Assembly (NCBI GenBank): GCA_014058105.1
Contig: JACGCM010001594.1
Coordinates: 682,001 to 746,000 of the forward strand
DNA from: Kingdonia uniflora
Taxonomy: Eukaryota; Streptophyta; Magnoliopsida; Ranunculales; Circaeasteraceae
DNA: 64,000 nucleotides
Direction of reading: 5' to 3'
Part shown: positions 11,115 through 22,960 of the stretch, piece by piece
Layout: each line of letters begins with the position of its first letter
How positions within the stretch are numbered: position 1 is the first letter of the stretch
Program-made: the position numbers and the translations under genes
The notes under the pieces: model-generated
Told to the model about the DNA's origin: nothing
Database searches by the model: none
The model's input: the letters and a program-made list of their open reading frames with translations, nothing else

Positions 11115-11373
11115 GGAAATAGTGACGTGACTCATATAAGAAATTTTTTAACATCATAATAAAAATGACCTTACTGGAATACATTCTATGTCATCCCTAA
11201 AACGACGCCAATAGTATAAAAGATTATATGACGTCACTTTGTGAAGAAATGACATCGTAAGTTCTTGGGTTATTAATGTTTTGCGAACGAAAAGTTAAAA
11301 ATAGAGTTATAACGTCATTTTTTAAATAAATGACTTTATTTAGGTGACGTTAAAACCTTATTTTCTTCTAGTG
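11115..11373 (-). repeat. Right terminal and subterminal repeats of the CACTA element
   Basis: Contains ACGTCA/TGACGT variants near 11122, 11232, 11248, 11310 and 11344 and ends in CTTCTAGTG, the inverted form of CACTAGAAG. The outer 30 bases pair well with the left end when reverse-complemented, including the TTAACGTCAC step. Confidence 0.7.
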
Positions 11374-11514
11374 GCCAATCTCGTTCTTTACATTCCAAAA
11401 GAGAGATTTCAATCTCCAATAATATACATTTTATTCTACTAAATAAAAACTCCTAAGTTTTTTGCCATATTACTCTCTACTTACGTAGACTCTACTAAAT
11501 TTCAAAGATTGAAG
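11374..11514. other. Element A sequence resuming after the CACTA
   Basis: Short non-coding stretch joining the CACTA right end to the tandem repeat. No gene seen. Confidence 0.4.
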
Positions 11515-11840
11515 CAAAGGTAATACCAGCTTTTGATCGACCCTCTATACATTGATTGAGGCAAATGTAATACTAGCTTTCGATCGACCTTCTATACATA
11601 GATTGAAGCAAAGGTAATACTAGCTTTCAATCAACCATCTAAACATATTAAAATAAAGGTAGTACTAGCTTTCAATCGAGATCTATACACAAATTAAAGA
11701 AAATGTAATACTAGCTTTCAATCGCCCATCTATACATATATCCGCGATTAAAACAAAGGTAATACTAGTTTTTAATCAAAGATCTCTATCAGACATAAGA
11801 TGAAGCAAAGGTAAAACTAGCTTTCATCACTCTATATGTC
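11515..11840 (+). repeat. Tandem repeat of element A, about 7 units of 46-52 bp
   Basis: Units share a core GGTAATACTAGCTTTCAATC and a CTATACAT tail. Cores start near 11519, 11568, 11612, 11658, 11704, 11758 and 11810. The last unit is more diverged. The block sits between pol and the antisense ORF, as do unrelated tandem blocks in B and D. Confidence 0.85.
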
Positions 11841-11949
11841 TGTAACTATAAGTTACTTCTACAGGCCTCTTTTACTAAGGGGAGGTTAGCTTCGCTTTCC
11901 CTTATATAGGAGGACGTTCAGCCATAAATTCTAGAACTCAGGCAGTTAT

Positions 11950-14900
11950 AATAATTGTTCCTTGCTCTACCAATTCATCAGGTCGAGAACCTAACTCCGT
12001 TTCCATGGCATTCAGACAATTTCCTTGATCTATATCTGCATTATAAATGTGTTCTCAGAATGACACACAATCATGCAAGGTATCCCTCTCAAGCACAAAC
12101 TTTTTTATTTCTTCCACAAAATAGGCAATAACAACCATTAACTCCTGTGAGGGAACTATTTCTTGAATAGTCAAATTTCGATTGAGCATAACTACCTCAG
12201 AAAAATGCTTTTATAATATCTGGTGACGCTCTTTCAAGTCTTGGTATCTTTTATCCTTCCAAGCCATGCGTTGCGCTGCGCGTGTCATCACCACATTATG
12301 TTGCGTTATCTGCTCCGCTGCTTTATCTAACTTAGTTTTATTCTTCATCCTCAACTCTGCCAATTGAGCAAGAAGTTTCACCAGTTCCCAGTCATTTCCA
12401 TCATGCCCCCTAACAGGAGCCCTCTTCAATAACTTATCCTTCTTTCTCAACAGCCGACCCTTCCCTTTGATCACCCCCTCTAACTCTTACTCTCTGCAAA
12501 AAGTGATATCTAACTTATCTTGGCTCTCCCTTAAATGTTCATTTCCTCTCTATACATGAGCTTGACTCCAAGCAACATCTGCCTCCAGCTCTTTAATTCG
12601 GACTGATAGGTCAACTGCATCGCCTTTGGCGATCGAGACCCTGATGTCACCTTTTTTCATTTTTGACCGCTCTCCAGCCTTGGTTTTCTTGGCCATATCC
12701 AAATCTACCTTTAATTTGGCCATCCTCTCATTCAGTTCATCACACCATTTTTGAACTATCCAGAAATCCATATCTTTAACAAGCAAGGCCCCACTCAATT
12801 GCTCAACCACACTTTTTGAATGGGCCAGGTCAGCTCAAACTTTCTCAAGCTCATTGTCTTTCGTAGTCATTTCACACTTTAATTGCTCAAGCATACTTTC
12901 AGAACTTACCATATCAGCTCGGGCCTTCTCAAGCTCATTTTCTTTCCTGATCATTTGACCCTTCAAACTTGCCACAATGTCCCGAAGCTCTTTTTATGTC
13001 ACTTCAAAGTCCTTGATACGGTATTGAACAACATCCGCTTCTTTACCTTTCATCGCCAAAGAATCTATTCTTTTTTTTAACTTTGCCATTTTAATCTGTG
13101 CCTCCGTGAGCTCCCCCTATGTTTTTGCTATCTTAACATCTTTACTTTTGACCTGTCGAGTCAGGTCGTCAATAGTTTCTGTCACCTTAGCGAACCAGAG
13201 CCATAGTTTGACATATCGATCCTCTCTATCTTCAGATACCTCTTTAATGTTATCAAACTCGGCCACAAACTCATGATTGTATTAGAATGCCTGTTGTTCG
13301 CTCAAATGAACAGTCTCTAATTCGACCTACATCACAAATACAATACATCAAGCTCGAATCAACAATACTTAACAGATATAATCAAAATGTAATACAAATG
13401 ATTCTACAAACCTCTAACATATTCTATTTTCTAGCATGCCATTGTTGTGAGACTACTTCTTAACTTAAGATCAAACTATGGTCGCAGTTCGCTGGTAATA
13501 ACATCTACATCTACTTTCAAGGTACACATTCTTTATGTTCTGATTTTCTTACACTTCAAAATTATCTGAACATACTTGTTTACCATCGCTCCTAATATGT
13601 TAGCACATTAGTGATCTATATCTATCTTCTAATTTTACTTTGTATCTCTAAAGCAATACAGCATACAAGCCAAATATTTCTTGATTTTTTCCAATTTGTA
13701 GCTCCGCTTGCGAAGTCAACAGGGACGCTGAGATATTTTTCTCCTTAGCAAGCTCTTTCTCTTAGTCGTCAATTATGAGGTGCATATCCTTAAGTTCCTA
13801 TAAATCAACGTTTACAAACATCTCTTAGCCTATTCAAAGTTATCCTATAAAATGATATTCCATACAAATACAATTTTCACCCCACACAAAAAGCAAACAA
13901 ACAAACTTTAAACAACTTTACTCTACCTTCTCATTATCTTCTCCCCTACGGTTCTCTAGATCGGTTCTAGTAGAGACTGAATCCAACCCTGTTACCATAC
14001 CTCCATCAAGAGGGATCTCCTCTTCCTCTTCGTTCTCTTCGACGTAGGTACCTGCCATAATAGCTTTAAGGTCGGTAATAGTGTACCTTACTGCGAGGAG
14101 TTGGCACCCGAGTCTATCACGAAAAACTGTAACGTCATTCGTATTTTTTTGTGTCTCCTCAGTGAGCTCACCTATCAACACCTTATACAAACTCTTCAAA
14201 ACAACTAAATACTCCCTCTCCAAAGCTAAATCAGACTCAAGTCGAGCCACCTTCTTCTCGAGCTCAACTCACTCACTCTCAAGCTTAGCTTTTCCCTCCT
14301 CGATCCCTAGAGAGATACCTTTAAACAAACAAGCAGTCTACAATAGAATAAGATACATAGTTAGCTCAAAATAAAGTACAAAGTTTAATTTAACACAGTC
14401 ATCAACTTACCACCCTGCTCAGCTCCAATTGTGTAGAGGTATTTAATTCCTCAACACCTTTTCGAGCTGCCAGCCTCAACCTGTTCTCCATAGCCAGCAA
14501 CTCATCTTCTTCATTAGAAGGTCGGTTCTTCACGACAAGTGCCTCTATCACAGGAGGAGGAGGATCAATCCTCATATTTTTTGTATTCCCCTCGACCTCA
14601 CCACTAACCGTGGTACCGGAGGCCGAGCCACCCTTCATAGCTTTCTTCTTCGAGTGATTTAAAGATAACTTACTCGAAGTTGTCCATATAGAAACATCCT
14701 CTAGCTATATTTTTGAAGCCCTCGGCAACACCGGACGCACCTCCCTATCAATTCCTCTATTCTTGTTTGCTCCCACCCCTGTTATCTATCTCTTAGCCTG
14801 AGACTTTTGTACTTTCTCTGATCTACTATTAGCTCTTTAGTTTCTATTGATATCGAGCTCGTTCAAAACTGTCTCGAGCTCAACGCCTTCTCGAACTACA

Positions 14901-15789
14901 GTATCCAGCAGTGATTCTTTTCTTATTATCTTAGTTCGAGGACCTGCAACACATCATACAAAAATTATTAAACCACAAAACAAACCTCTAACTACAACAG
15001 TTCAATGTTATATTACTTACTTTTCTTCAAAGTTTTATATACAAGTTCCATGGGTTCCTCGTCTATTCTTTACAGACAATCCCCTTTCACCCGTATCACA
15101 TTATCATTCCAAACTTGACCTGCCAAATTTAAATCAAAGAAAAGAGGTCGAGACGAACTCGAACAGAAGTACGCACTTCCAGTTGTAGTATAATATTTTA
15201 CAGCATAGTACTGCAAAACATCCTCATGAGTTATTCTCCTATCCACCTCATTCTCCTCCCACAATCTATTCAGAGTCTCACAGACATTTTTCACCTCCCT
15301 CATGTTTTCTTTCAATTGGGTAAGACAAGTTCCAATGGCATTAAGTATATCTTTAGCAAGGTTGCTCAAAGGCAATCTTAGCCCATATTCCAACTGGAAC
15401 AGATAACACAGAAACCCCTCGCCCAGGTCATTTTGGAAGTTCCCATCAAAGTACTCTAAAGATATCGAGTCTTCCACCTTTTTCCTCTTTCTTTCCTGTT
15501 CTAAGTCAGGTAGCAAAAAGAAATATTATTCCCCACTCTTTACAATACATCCCCTGAACGACCTTCCAGCATGTTCTACAATATTACCCCATTTTCCACC
15601 TACAGTAGCTTTAGATTTACAAAACTCTTTGAATACATCAGAGTTCGGAGAATAAGAGCACAAAATACCAGGGAAATTTGGAAATTGTAATTCATCATCC
15701 CCCTCAAAGTCTAGAATTATAGATTCTACATTCTCAGAATTAACCATACGACCAGAGGTCGATGTATCCATATCAGGTAAAACCTTCAT
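11950..15789 (-). pseudogene. Antisense, intron-containing ORF of element A
   Basis: The first part (15789-15526, then 15516-15070) reads FPGILCSYSP, then LEYGLRLPLSNLAKDILNAI, then FFDLNLAGQVWNDNVIRVKG. I match the LEYGLRLPL stretch to the 'putative gypsy type transposon' family (Pfam PF04195-like, from memory). A canonical intron follows (14944-15020, GTAAGTAATA...TTGCAG). Later pieces (14638-14402, 14250-13918, 12810-12550, 12474-12211) are rich in Glu, Lys and Leu and look coiled-coil. A stop separates the first two pieces, and other stops are scattered. D and B have homologous ORFs in the same place. Its function is unknown; antisense ORFs here are known in Tat elements. Confidence 0.7.
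14944..15020 (-). other. Intron in the antisense ORF of element A (77 bp)
   Basis: On the minus strand, GTAAGTAATATAAC donor and TGTTGCAG acceptor, with coding frame on both sides. It falls about 20 codons after the VKG motif, the same place as in D (32701-32772) and B (45493-45566). Confidence 0.75.
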
Positions 15790-18053
15790 TACAGATGTAG
15801 GCTAAAAGATGAGGATTTATTTCTAAAATAGATTCTCCTCACCCCCAACCTACATACAGGTCCAAGTATTCTGCCAATTCACTCAATTATTATCTTTTGT
15901 TTATACACATCCATGCATGCATATATTATATCTCTATTATACATATGCAAATATATATCTTCATACATACAAATCAAACAATATTTTCAAACATTTACTA
16001 TAAATAACATAATTTTCAAAATTTTGAAAACCAACGTATATTTTCAAAGTTCACATCCACTAAATCAAAAACTCAGTCACTACCTTCAACGTCTGAGTAT
16101 GAATAAGATGCAGTGCCCAATCCTTTTTTTACCACTATACTATGTAACCAACGTCTAGATTCTACTTCCACCGACCTCTCTTCCCTTCTACAACCATCAT
16201 CTTCGTCCAATCTCTCACATGATTCTCTACAAGTTTTTCTCTTTTCTCTCCCACTGCTCTTTCATTTTTCAAAATTTGATAAATGTTTGAATGAGAAAGA
16301 AGAACTATTATTTATACATTCTCTCTTTAACTGCTGGCAGTTATTGGGCCTTGCACGAGCCTCCCCCGGTTTTGGAACTGAGGCGTCACTTCCACAATTA
16401 ATGTTAGACGCTTAATACCTTTTCGGTGAAAACACCTTCCCATTATTACCCCACCTTTTATATTTTTCTCTCTATCAACAAAATCTCTCTCAGACCCTTC
16501 CACACTCATGATGACTCTATACTCACACATAATTGAACTTTTCTACCCTTACACAAAAGACAAAAATCAAAGCTGATCTGCCTTTTCCATTTCTACTTCT
16601 GCTGCTTATAAGAACTACTGACGTTATTTTCAATGCTATCATAATTTAAAATTTAAATTTTTTATTCACAACAGCTCCCAATAATATTTATAACAAAATA
16701 GGAACAGACTCCAGAGAAATATTCTACCTATATTCATATTACAGTTATTCGATCTCATTCAGTTCGCCCCCTCAAATATAATTACACATAAAACATCCTT
16801 GATGCCCTAAGGAGCCACACCTAATCAGTTCACCTCCAGCAATCCTCATATCTTCCTCCTCTACCTCTTTTATAGCAATTTGCCTCACAGCCACTTTCCA
16901 AGCTGTAGGCTCCAAAATCACCTCACAAAATATCTCTGAGTAAAAATGACGCCCAATCTCAAGTTCCCTCGCCCTCGAATCCAAGCCTTCAAACTGGATT
17001 TCAAATTTAGGCAAGCCAGACTCATATTCTAAAAACCCAAAGATCTTCTCCCTCACTTATGCAATCTTTATCGCTAAACGTCTCTCTGCAGCATGACGAG
17101 CTCTTTCAGAATGAGTCCTCACCATTTTTCTTTTCTACCTCCTCTATACATTGCTCCTCCATCATATTTATATACCTCATTGCAATAACTTCGAATCTCC
17201 CACATTCCGCATATTGTATAATTTGTGTTTGCATAACTGAAAACCCTAAAATCACGCAAAAGAGTTATTTACACATATTTCTCCTAATCGACTTCATTAT
17301 AATTTATCCATCCCCATCTCGATCTAACATTTGCCACATCCCCCCCAGTCAAACAATTCCAACATCTCTCCATAGTTCGAAATTTTGATTCATACACACT
17401 CTAAACCTGTAAGGATATTTCTCCTACCTCAAGTCCCAAAATCTTATCAGCTCGATACACATTTTCAGATATATATATATATATATATATATTTTTCAAC
17501 AGTTCGAATAGTACAATTCCATTTTTAGTTCGCTTTCACAAAATTACAGTTTTACACCTAATTAAACTATATTTCATTCAGCCACTTCTTCTTCCGACAT
17601 CCCATGGTACGTTGGCATTACAGGGATGGGTGTTGGGTTTTCCCGAACTTGATTACCAAAATATCATAACTTCAACCTTTGAACTCCATAACAACTCTCT
17701 ATTTATAAACCATTCACCGAGTCTTCACCATTATCAATCAGAGTACACAGAAGATATTACCACAACATAGGTCTTTGCCAGAAGCTCCAGTATAAGTACT
17801 ATTTATACCAAACTAACATTTAATACGTAGGTACATTTCCAATGCAGTTATCATTCATTGCAAAACCAATCTGGGAAACCCAAATGTCAAGTACGTCAAT
17901 CCTTTCCATCATCATAAATGCAGATACAGTCTTCCATAAATAAATTCCGAGTACCCAGCCAGTCAAATTCCCTATTAATACATCAGATCTTTTCAACTTC
18001 CAATACCAACAATCAACAATTTCTTTCTCAACCAAAGCCACTCGTACCTTCAG
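15790..18053. other. Region between antisense ORF and 3' LTR of element A
   Basis: Mostly C/T-rich plus strand. A short minus frame (17056-16772) has no known domain; the start and promoter of the antisense gene should lie in this interval. An (AT)n run is at 17469-17492. No other feature can be supported. Confidence 0.45.
17469..17492. repeat. (AT)n microsatellite
   Basis: Twelve AT dinucleotides in a row upstream of the element A 3' LTR. Confidence 0.9.
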
Positions 18054-18068
18054 TTGCGAGAGGGTGAT
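18054..18068 (+). promoter_or_regulatory. Polypurine tract of element A
   Basis: Purine-rich GCGAGAGGGTGAT directly before the LTR start TGTAGAGACC. It would prime plus-strand DNA synthesis. Confidence 0.55.
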
Positions 18069-18681
18069 TGTAGAGACCTATCCCTAGACCTAGCCCAAAT
18101 TCGAACTATCTATTCGAATTACCTTAATTTCATACTCATGTATTACACACGTGACATGTACAGTTAGCGTAGCCTCATAGACCGCGAACTGATAAAGAAC
18201 ATGAATTGAGCACTACAACAAAATATGAACAAGTCAAAGACACCAGTCTCCCATGAACTAAGCAGTTACTCATTCAACCACAACTTACCTCATTATTTGG
18301 AGAACGCGCTTCTACACGATAACGAGCTGCAGGTAAGGCCTATATAAAGTAAAAGTTCCAAAGGAGATAAGGACTAGAAAAACTAGATTCTCTATACTCT
18401 AACACAAGAATTTCTAGATTCTAAACACCACAAAAATTCTTATTTCAAGATCAAGCATTTCTAGTTCAAGAGATCACTTGTAATAAGATATTAGCCTCAA
18501 GTAATAAAAGTTACAGTTACTAAACCCTTTACTCGAGGTTGTGGTTTTTTACCTATTCAAAAGTTTTTCACGCTAAATCGCTTATATTATTTCTTGCATT
18601 ATATTATTTTTTGTCACAGGTACAATTGGTGTAAGATTTAATTTTTAAGATATTTTGAGCAACAAAATTAGGCCATTACAC
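18069..18681 (+). repeat. 3' LTR of element A (613 bp)
   Basis: Starts TGTAGAGACC and ends GGCCATTACA. It shares long blocks with the LTR of C: ATAACGAGCTG, CACTTGTAATAAGATATTAG, GTTTTTCACGCTAAATCG-like and AATTAGGCCATTA. The TATA-like CCTATATAAAG at about 18339 would mark the promoter; the ACTTGTAATAAGATATTAGCC stretch lies in the downstream R/U5 part. No second copy is in the window, so its partner is left of base 1. Confidence 0.85.
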
Positions 18682-18689
18682 CAAATGTC

Positions 18690-19060
18690 ATGTCCATACA
18701 CCCCATAACAAAATAGAATACCAAGCTATCGTAGATGGGGTAGAACAAGCACTACATAGAGGATGGAGCACTTTGTGGATTGTGTCAGACTCCTCGGTAA
18801 CCATCAAAGCTTTTACTACCAATAAGATTCGCTGGATGTTCTGAAGTAAGTGGAGGTACCTACTCACATCCATACAATCAATCCGCTTCAACTCAACCTG
18901 GAGAGAAGCAAATTTCTAGGCAGACACCATAGCTAAGAGAAGATCCAAAGCTGATATAACTTTTGCATAATGGGATATGGGTAGACCGGAATTTCTGACA
19001 AGAATTAAAGACCTCCACACTGAGTACTTCCGGTTTAGCTGATAAAGACGTTTTCTTGGT
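18690..19060 (+). pseudogene. LINE RNase H fragment
   Basis: Directly after the A LTR the plus strand reads EYQAIVDGVEQALHRGW, LWIVSDSSVTIKAF, SIQSIRFNSTWREANF and PEFLTRIKDLHTEYFRF. This is the RNase H-like end of a plant LINE ORF2: an acidic residue in the WIVSDSS strand, then the WREAN...AD end. Stops occur after RWMF and before ADTIAK. Element A probably inserted into this LINE, or deletion joined the two. Confidence 0.78.
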
Positions 19061-19063
19061 TTT

Positions 19064-19254
19064 TACTTTTATTCGAATATAATTTTTCCTGTTCGAATAT
19101 ACTCTTGACTGAGTGAATATATACGAATAGGAATTACTCTGTTCGAATACATTTTCGATTGTGATGTTTTATTCGAATAAAATTATAATCTATTTGAATA
19201 TACATTTTTTTATTTTAATTCGAATAGACTTCTAGTCTATTCGAATAGAGGAGC
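19064..19254. repeat. Cluster of palindromic ATTCGAATA-like motifs
   Basis: About eight copies of (T/G)TTCGAATA or one-base variants in 190 bp (near 19071, 19095, 19126, 19142, 19171, 19193, 19220 and 19240), spaced roughly 16-31 bp. The core TTCGAA is self-complementary. It lies just after the LINE RNase H end, so it may be the LINE 3' UTR. Confidence 0.75.
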
Positions 19255-19375
19255 GATTCAGGTCTTCTTTTGAGCGTGTAAGGGCAAATTTGGCCACGGT
19301 ATGTAAGTATCTTGTACTTTATGATTTAGCATATATATGAAATCTGAACTTTTTACAAAAAATAAATAACAAAAT

Positions 19376-20010
19376 GGAATAGTTTAGAGAAAGCACAGAC
19401 ACATTGTTGATCTTAGTAAAACACTGGTTGCTCAAAGTAACATTCCCCTCAAATATTGGGTAAAGGTGTTTCACACAGCAGTCTATCTAATCAATAGATT
19501 ACCATCCAAATATCTAGACTCTGCCTCACCCTTTCAAAAACTATTTCACCAAACACTAGACTATTTCGTTTTAAAAGTCCATGGATGTGCCTATTTTCTC
19601 TGGCTTAAACCTTATACCATTAACAAATTACAATCTAGAAGTAAAGAATGAGTATTTCTTGGCAATAACCTCAACCTCAAAGGGTACATATGTCTAGATG
19701 TCGAATAGGCATAATCTACATCTATAGACATGTAGTCTTTAATAAGAATAAATTCCCTTTTAAAAAGGAAAATCATATTTCAAGTACTTCTCCATCTACA
19801 ACATTATTGTTACCTCTTTTTTTCCTTCTTTCTCAACTCCTATACATCCTAGTACATCACCTAGTAACCTCCATCCCCACCTACTAAACTACATATTAAG
19901 ACTCTTTTAATACCATTAACTACATCTTCCAATCAATCATTTCTTATACCACCTACTACATCATCTCTTCAACTTTTTCATTAACTACTTATTCCATCCT
20001 CTATCATCCC
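19376..20010 (+). pseudogene. Ty1/copia integrase C-terminal part, left piece (copia-1)
   Basis: Translation gives HRHIVDLSKTLVAQSNIPL, FHTAVYLINRLPSKYL and VHGCAYFLWLKPY, the end of a copia integrase. It continues through a low-complexity linker rich in Ser/Thr/Pro codons to the insertion point of element D. The reading resumes at 36212. Stops occur after QSRSKE and in the GYICLDVE region. It would have been part of a gag-pol polyprotein. Confidence 0.83.
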
Positions 20011-20724
20011 TGTAGTAGCCTACTCGCAACCTTCTAAGGCTAGTCAAATACTTGAAGGCTACATCGAAGCCTACTAAGAGACTCAAAGCCCAACAAGGCA
20101 ACCAAAGGTGTACGAATTCCACGAAGCCTTCCAAGAGTAACCGAACACTCAAAGGCATCATCGAAGCTAACTACTATAGTTGAAGCCAAAGAGAGATGGT
20201 CACCACCAAAACTTAACACCAGTTCCAGAGAGACTTCAACCATATTGATGCATGGTCGAAGGCAGACATACCTGACAGCTAGCTCACCAGATTGAATAGT
20301 GAAAACAAGCCACCAAACAGTCACAGTGTCAGAATTGACTTCACGTATAGGACAGCTGCCGTAAAGAATAGACATGTAATCTGACCTCATATGGTGACTC
20401 ACCCTTTCCTATCTTCTATAAATAAGAAAGATGAAACACTATGAAGGGGTTTGAAAAACTTTGCCTAAACCCCCTCCAATATCACCTTCGAATACCCACT
20501 GACTTCACTTAATTCGAGCTGTAACCTAAATCTATATATACTATCTTCTATTTAAATCCTCGCTAGAGGTCGTGGAGAATACCAATTCATGAGCTCCACG
20601 CATGTATGTTAGTACAATAATCTCTCTTATTTTTATCATATATATTTGCTAAAACCTCTAGTCGAAGGTAAACCTCTAGGTGTAAGAGTGTGATTTCCCG
20701 TCTACGAAATCACACCCCCCTACA
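20011..20724 (+). repeat. 5' LTR of element D (714 bp)
   Basis: Begins TGTAGTAGCCTACTC and ends CCCCCCTACA. A TATA box-like CTATAAATA lies at about 20416, followed by the probable transcription start region. Confidence 0.92.
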
Positions 20725-20742
20725 TATGGCGTCGTCTGTGTT
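20725..20742 (+). promoter_or_regulatory. Primer binding site of element D
   Basis: TATGGCGTCGTCTGTG directly after the LTR resembles the TGGCGCC-type PBS of B and the TTTGGCACCGTCTGTGG of E. The tRNA primer was not determined. Confidence 0.65.
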
Positions 20743-22340
20743 ATACCCACCATTTCTAATCCCTCTTTCTTCTACCTTGTAACCATATCCAATGGCCTCC
20801 ACTCTTTGTTCTACCTCTGCCATTGTCGGTACCTTCACTGACGGCATCGCCGCCCAGCTTTCCCTTATTAGCCAATAATTCACTCAAGCCAAGGAGTGCC
20901 ACACTAACCAGCTACGCATTGAGGGTGAGGATCACCGGTAGGAACTCGAGGCTGAATGACAATGCCATTTTAATGACAATGATAGGCAAAACCAGGCACT
21001 GGATGAACTGCGTTACACCGTTCGTGAACTCCAATAAGTCCAAACCCATGACGCTCATCTGGGTTCTCGGGTATCCGTCCCCTCGCGTATCTCAGATCGC
21101 GCATGCCTCGGTCCCCATCCCCAACTCGAGGCCCCTCCAGTCCTCTATGGTACCGAGGGTGCCCCCACCACAGTGCCCGCCGATTCTATCCATCTTGGTG
21201 TCCCAATTACGGAAGATTCAACCGATTCTACCCTTCAAACCTCTCGACACCCCACACGGGGACCTGCTCGAGAATGCCTCGGAGAATGCAGCGCTGAGCA
21301 CACCCCTAACCCGCGGCCTTACCACCCGTGACCCTATCATTCTCCCCCTAGACCAACCTACCTCACATAGCAAAAACTCGATCAAAAAACTAATGCCGCC
21401 ATTCATATCAGCGCGAGTCCCACCCCGAACTAGTGGAGTCGATTAAATAACCCCATTTGTTCAAAGCTCCTCACTGTCGAGGTGCCTCCAAACTTTTATA
21501 CCCCTAAAATCTGCAAATACCGTAATACCGACCCTCAATCTCATGTTCTCGAGTTCCAAAACACTTTAAGCATGCACTCCACAGTCGATCACATCTTGTG
21601 TCGCATGTTTCCCACCAGTCTTACCGACAACCCTCTAAAGTGGTACCATAGCCTCCCCAATGGCTCTATTCAAAGCTTCCAATAGGTTTCAAGCCCATTC
21701 ATCTCTCATTTCGCCTTTAATAAAGACTGAGAAGTCTGGGTAGATGCTATTTTTAACTTCTGGAAGTTACTCACAGAAATGATTAAAAACTTTACCAAGC
21801 ATTTCCACGATGAATCACGCAAAGTTAAAAATCTTGATTGCGCAAACATTGTCCTCGTTTACTCCAATGCCATGCCTGACCACAACCGTGTCAAGGAGTA
21901 TATCATCCTCCAAAAGCCACGAACCTTTGAGAAGATGCAATCCAAGGTCGACAGATACATCGACCTCGAACGCCTCTGCGAATCTAATTGCTAGGGACAA
22001 ACCTCGACCACCAACCATAACAAACCTCAACCCTCAAATACATCCACGGTCGCTCTCATTTCTTAAGAGTCCGACAACCGTAAACACCCCCACATCGATG
22101 CTCAATCTTCTGAACCCCGTAAAAAATGCCCCATGCCTATCCTACCCAAACTTACTGCCCCCATCAGTACCCTACTACCAGAACCATAAATGTAATTGCC
22201 ACCCAACAAACAAGTGATACGCTTTGCAGCGCTATCTTGAAAGGATTCTTAAAGCCGGTCGATTGTACCAATATGTTGCAACCTTTCCTGGCTTCATCGA
22301 CGGGTCATATCTCAACCCCCAACCTACTCTAAATACCGGC
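20743..22340 (+). pseudogene. gag of element D
   Basis: Starts near 20791 (ASTLCSTSAIVGTFTDG). A Ser/Pro/Thr-rich N-terminal half follows, then a retrotransposon gag core at 21480-21990: FYTPKICKYRNTDPQSHVL, FPTSLTDNPLKWYHSLP, and FEKMQSKVDRYIDLERLC. Several stops and frame changes occur, for example after SIQSFQ (about 21684) and after FNKD (about 21728). It would form the virus-like particle core. Confidence 0.78.
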
Positions 22341-22479
22341 CCAGCCGAGGTACACATCTTTTAACTTCACCTAATCTAAGTTAATAACATCGATAGTAGC
22401 CCCATTTGAAGCTAGCGAAAATGGGTCGAAGAGTGTTGTAAGCTTACCTATCAGCAGAAACTCCCGACCCTTCTACCCT

Positions 22480-22960
22480 AATCTAGCCACCGCCCTCGCC
22501 CCAAAGGTATATCCTTTATCAATTGTGATACCTCTCACGTTTATTTTCCCCATTCCGACCCTTTAGTCATTATGATTAAAGTCGAGCACTTCATCATCCA
22601 TACGATGCTCATCGATATGGGCAGTGCAGCGGACGTACTCTTCATCCAAACCGTCTGAGCTATGCAAAACATAGATCTTATTATACCCGTCAACGTTAAA
22701 CTCAAAGGTTTTAACGGCTCCACGGAGGTCGTCGTCGTCCGACTTAGCCTCCCTGTCACCACCGACCCTATTACTCTTCTAACTTGATTTCTTGTCATCG
22801 ACAAGAAATCTGAATATCTTGATATTTTTGGCCACGACTGACTCCATGCTATGAAAGCCATACCATCTACCTACCACCAGATATTGTATTTCACTACCCC
22901 ATGTGGTACGTGGAACATGAAAGGCTCCCATAGCTTAGCTCGCTCGTGCAGACATCTAAA
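22480..22960 (+). pseudogene. Aspartic protease of element D
   Basis: The active site reads MLIDMGSAADVLF (about 22606-22644). The catalytic Asp is kept, with Met in place of the usual Thr/Ser. LKGFNGSTEVVVV follows, then HAMKAIPSTYHQ. A stop in the first part and one after LLT (about 22785) break it. The enzyme would cut the gag-pol polyprotein. Confidence 0.75.

Larger units (their letters stand above)
4220..11373. mobile_element. CACTA-like DNA transposon carrying captured gene fragments, nested in element A
   Basis: The left end reads CACTGTAACAAATACGG at 4220; the right end, read from 11373 on the minus strand, is CACTAGAAGAAAATAAGG. Both continue into TTAACGTCAC-like sequence and into dense ACGTCAC/GTGACGT motifs (4240-4510 and 11120-11350), the usual subterminal repeat layout of CACTA elements. 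Interior coding sequence is not transposase but a D-cyclin fragment (with a LINE inside) and a PPR fragment, all on the minus strand. Flanks fit interruption of a gypsy element: pol stop to the left, tandem repeat, antisense ORF and LTR to the right. The 3-bp flanks (CAT and GCC) do not match, so the exact ends or the target duplication have decayed. Confidence 0.68.
1..18681 (+). mobile_element. Ty3/gypsy LTR retrotransposon A (Tat-like), 5' end outside window, interrupted by a CACTA
   Basis: Seen: gag and pol remnants in plus orientation (1-4187), a tandem repeat (11515-11840), a minus-strand ORF region (about 11950-15789) and a plus-oriented LTR (18069-18681). The LTR matches the LTR of element C (39652-40281) and the reverse complement of the LTR of element E (63671 onward). 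Pol contains two RNase H-like regions, the second of archaeal type. Known: the Tat lineage of plant Ty3/gypsy has that second RNase H and often an antisense ORF between pol and the 3' LTR. Inferred: all parts belong to one element, split by the DNA transposon at 4220-11373. The coding parts are full of stops and frameshifts, so it is not autonomous. Confidence 0.8.

Noticed and set aside
4217..11376. A 3-bp target duplication for the CACTA
   Set aside because: The flanks are CAT on the left and GCC on the right and do not match, so I do not claim a duplication.
20823..21446. Long Pro/Ser-rich plus frame as a separate gene
   Set aside because: It overlaps the gag frame of element D in another phase; the bias is due to C-rich gag DNA.
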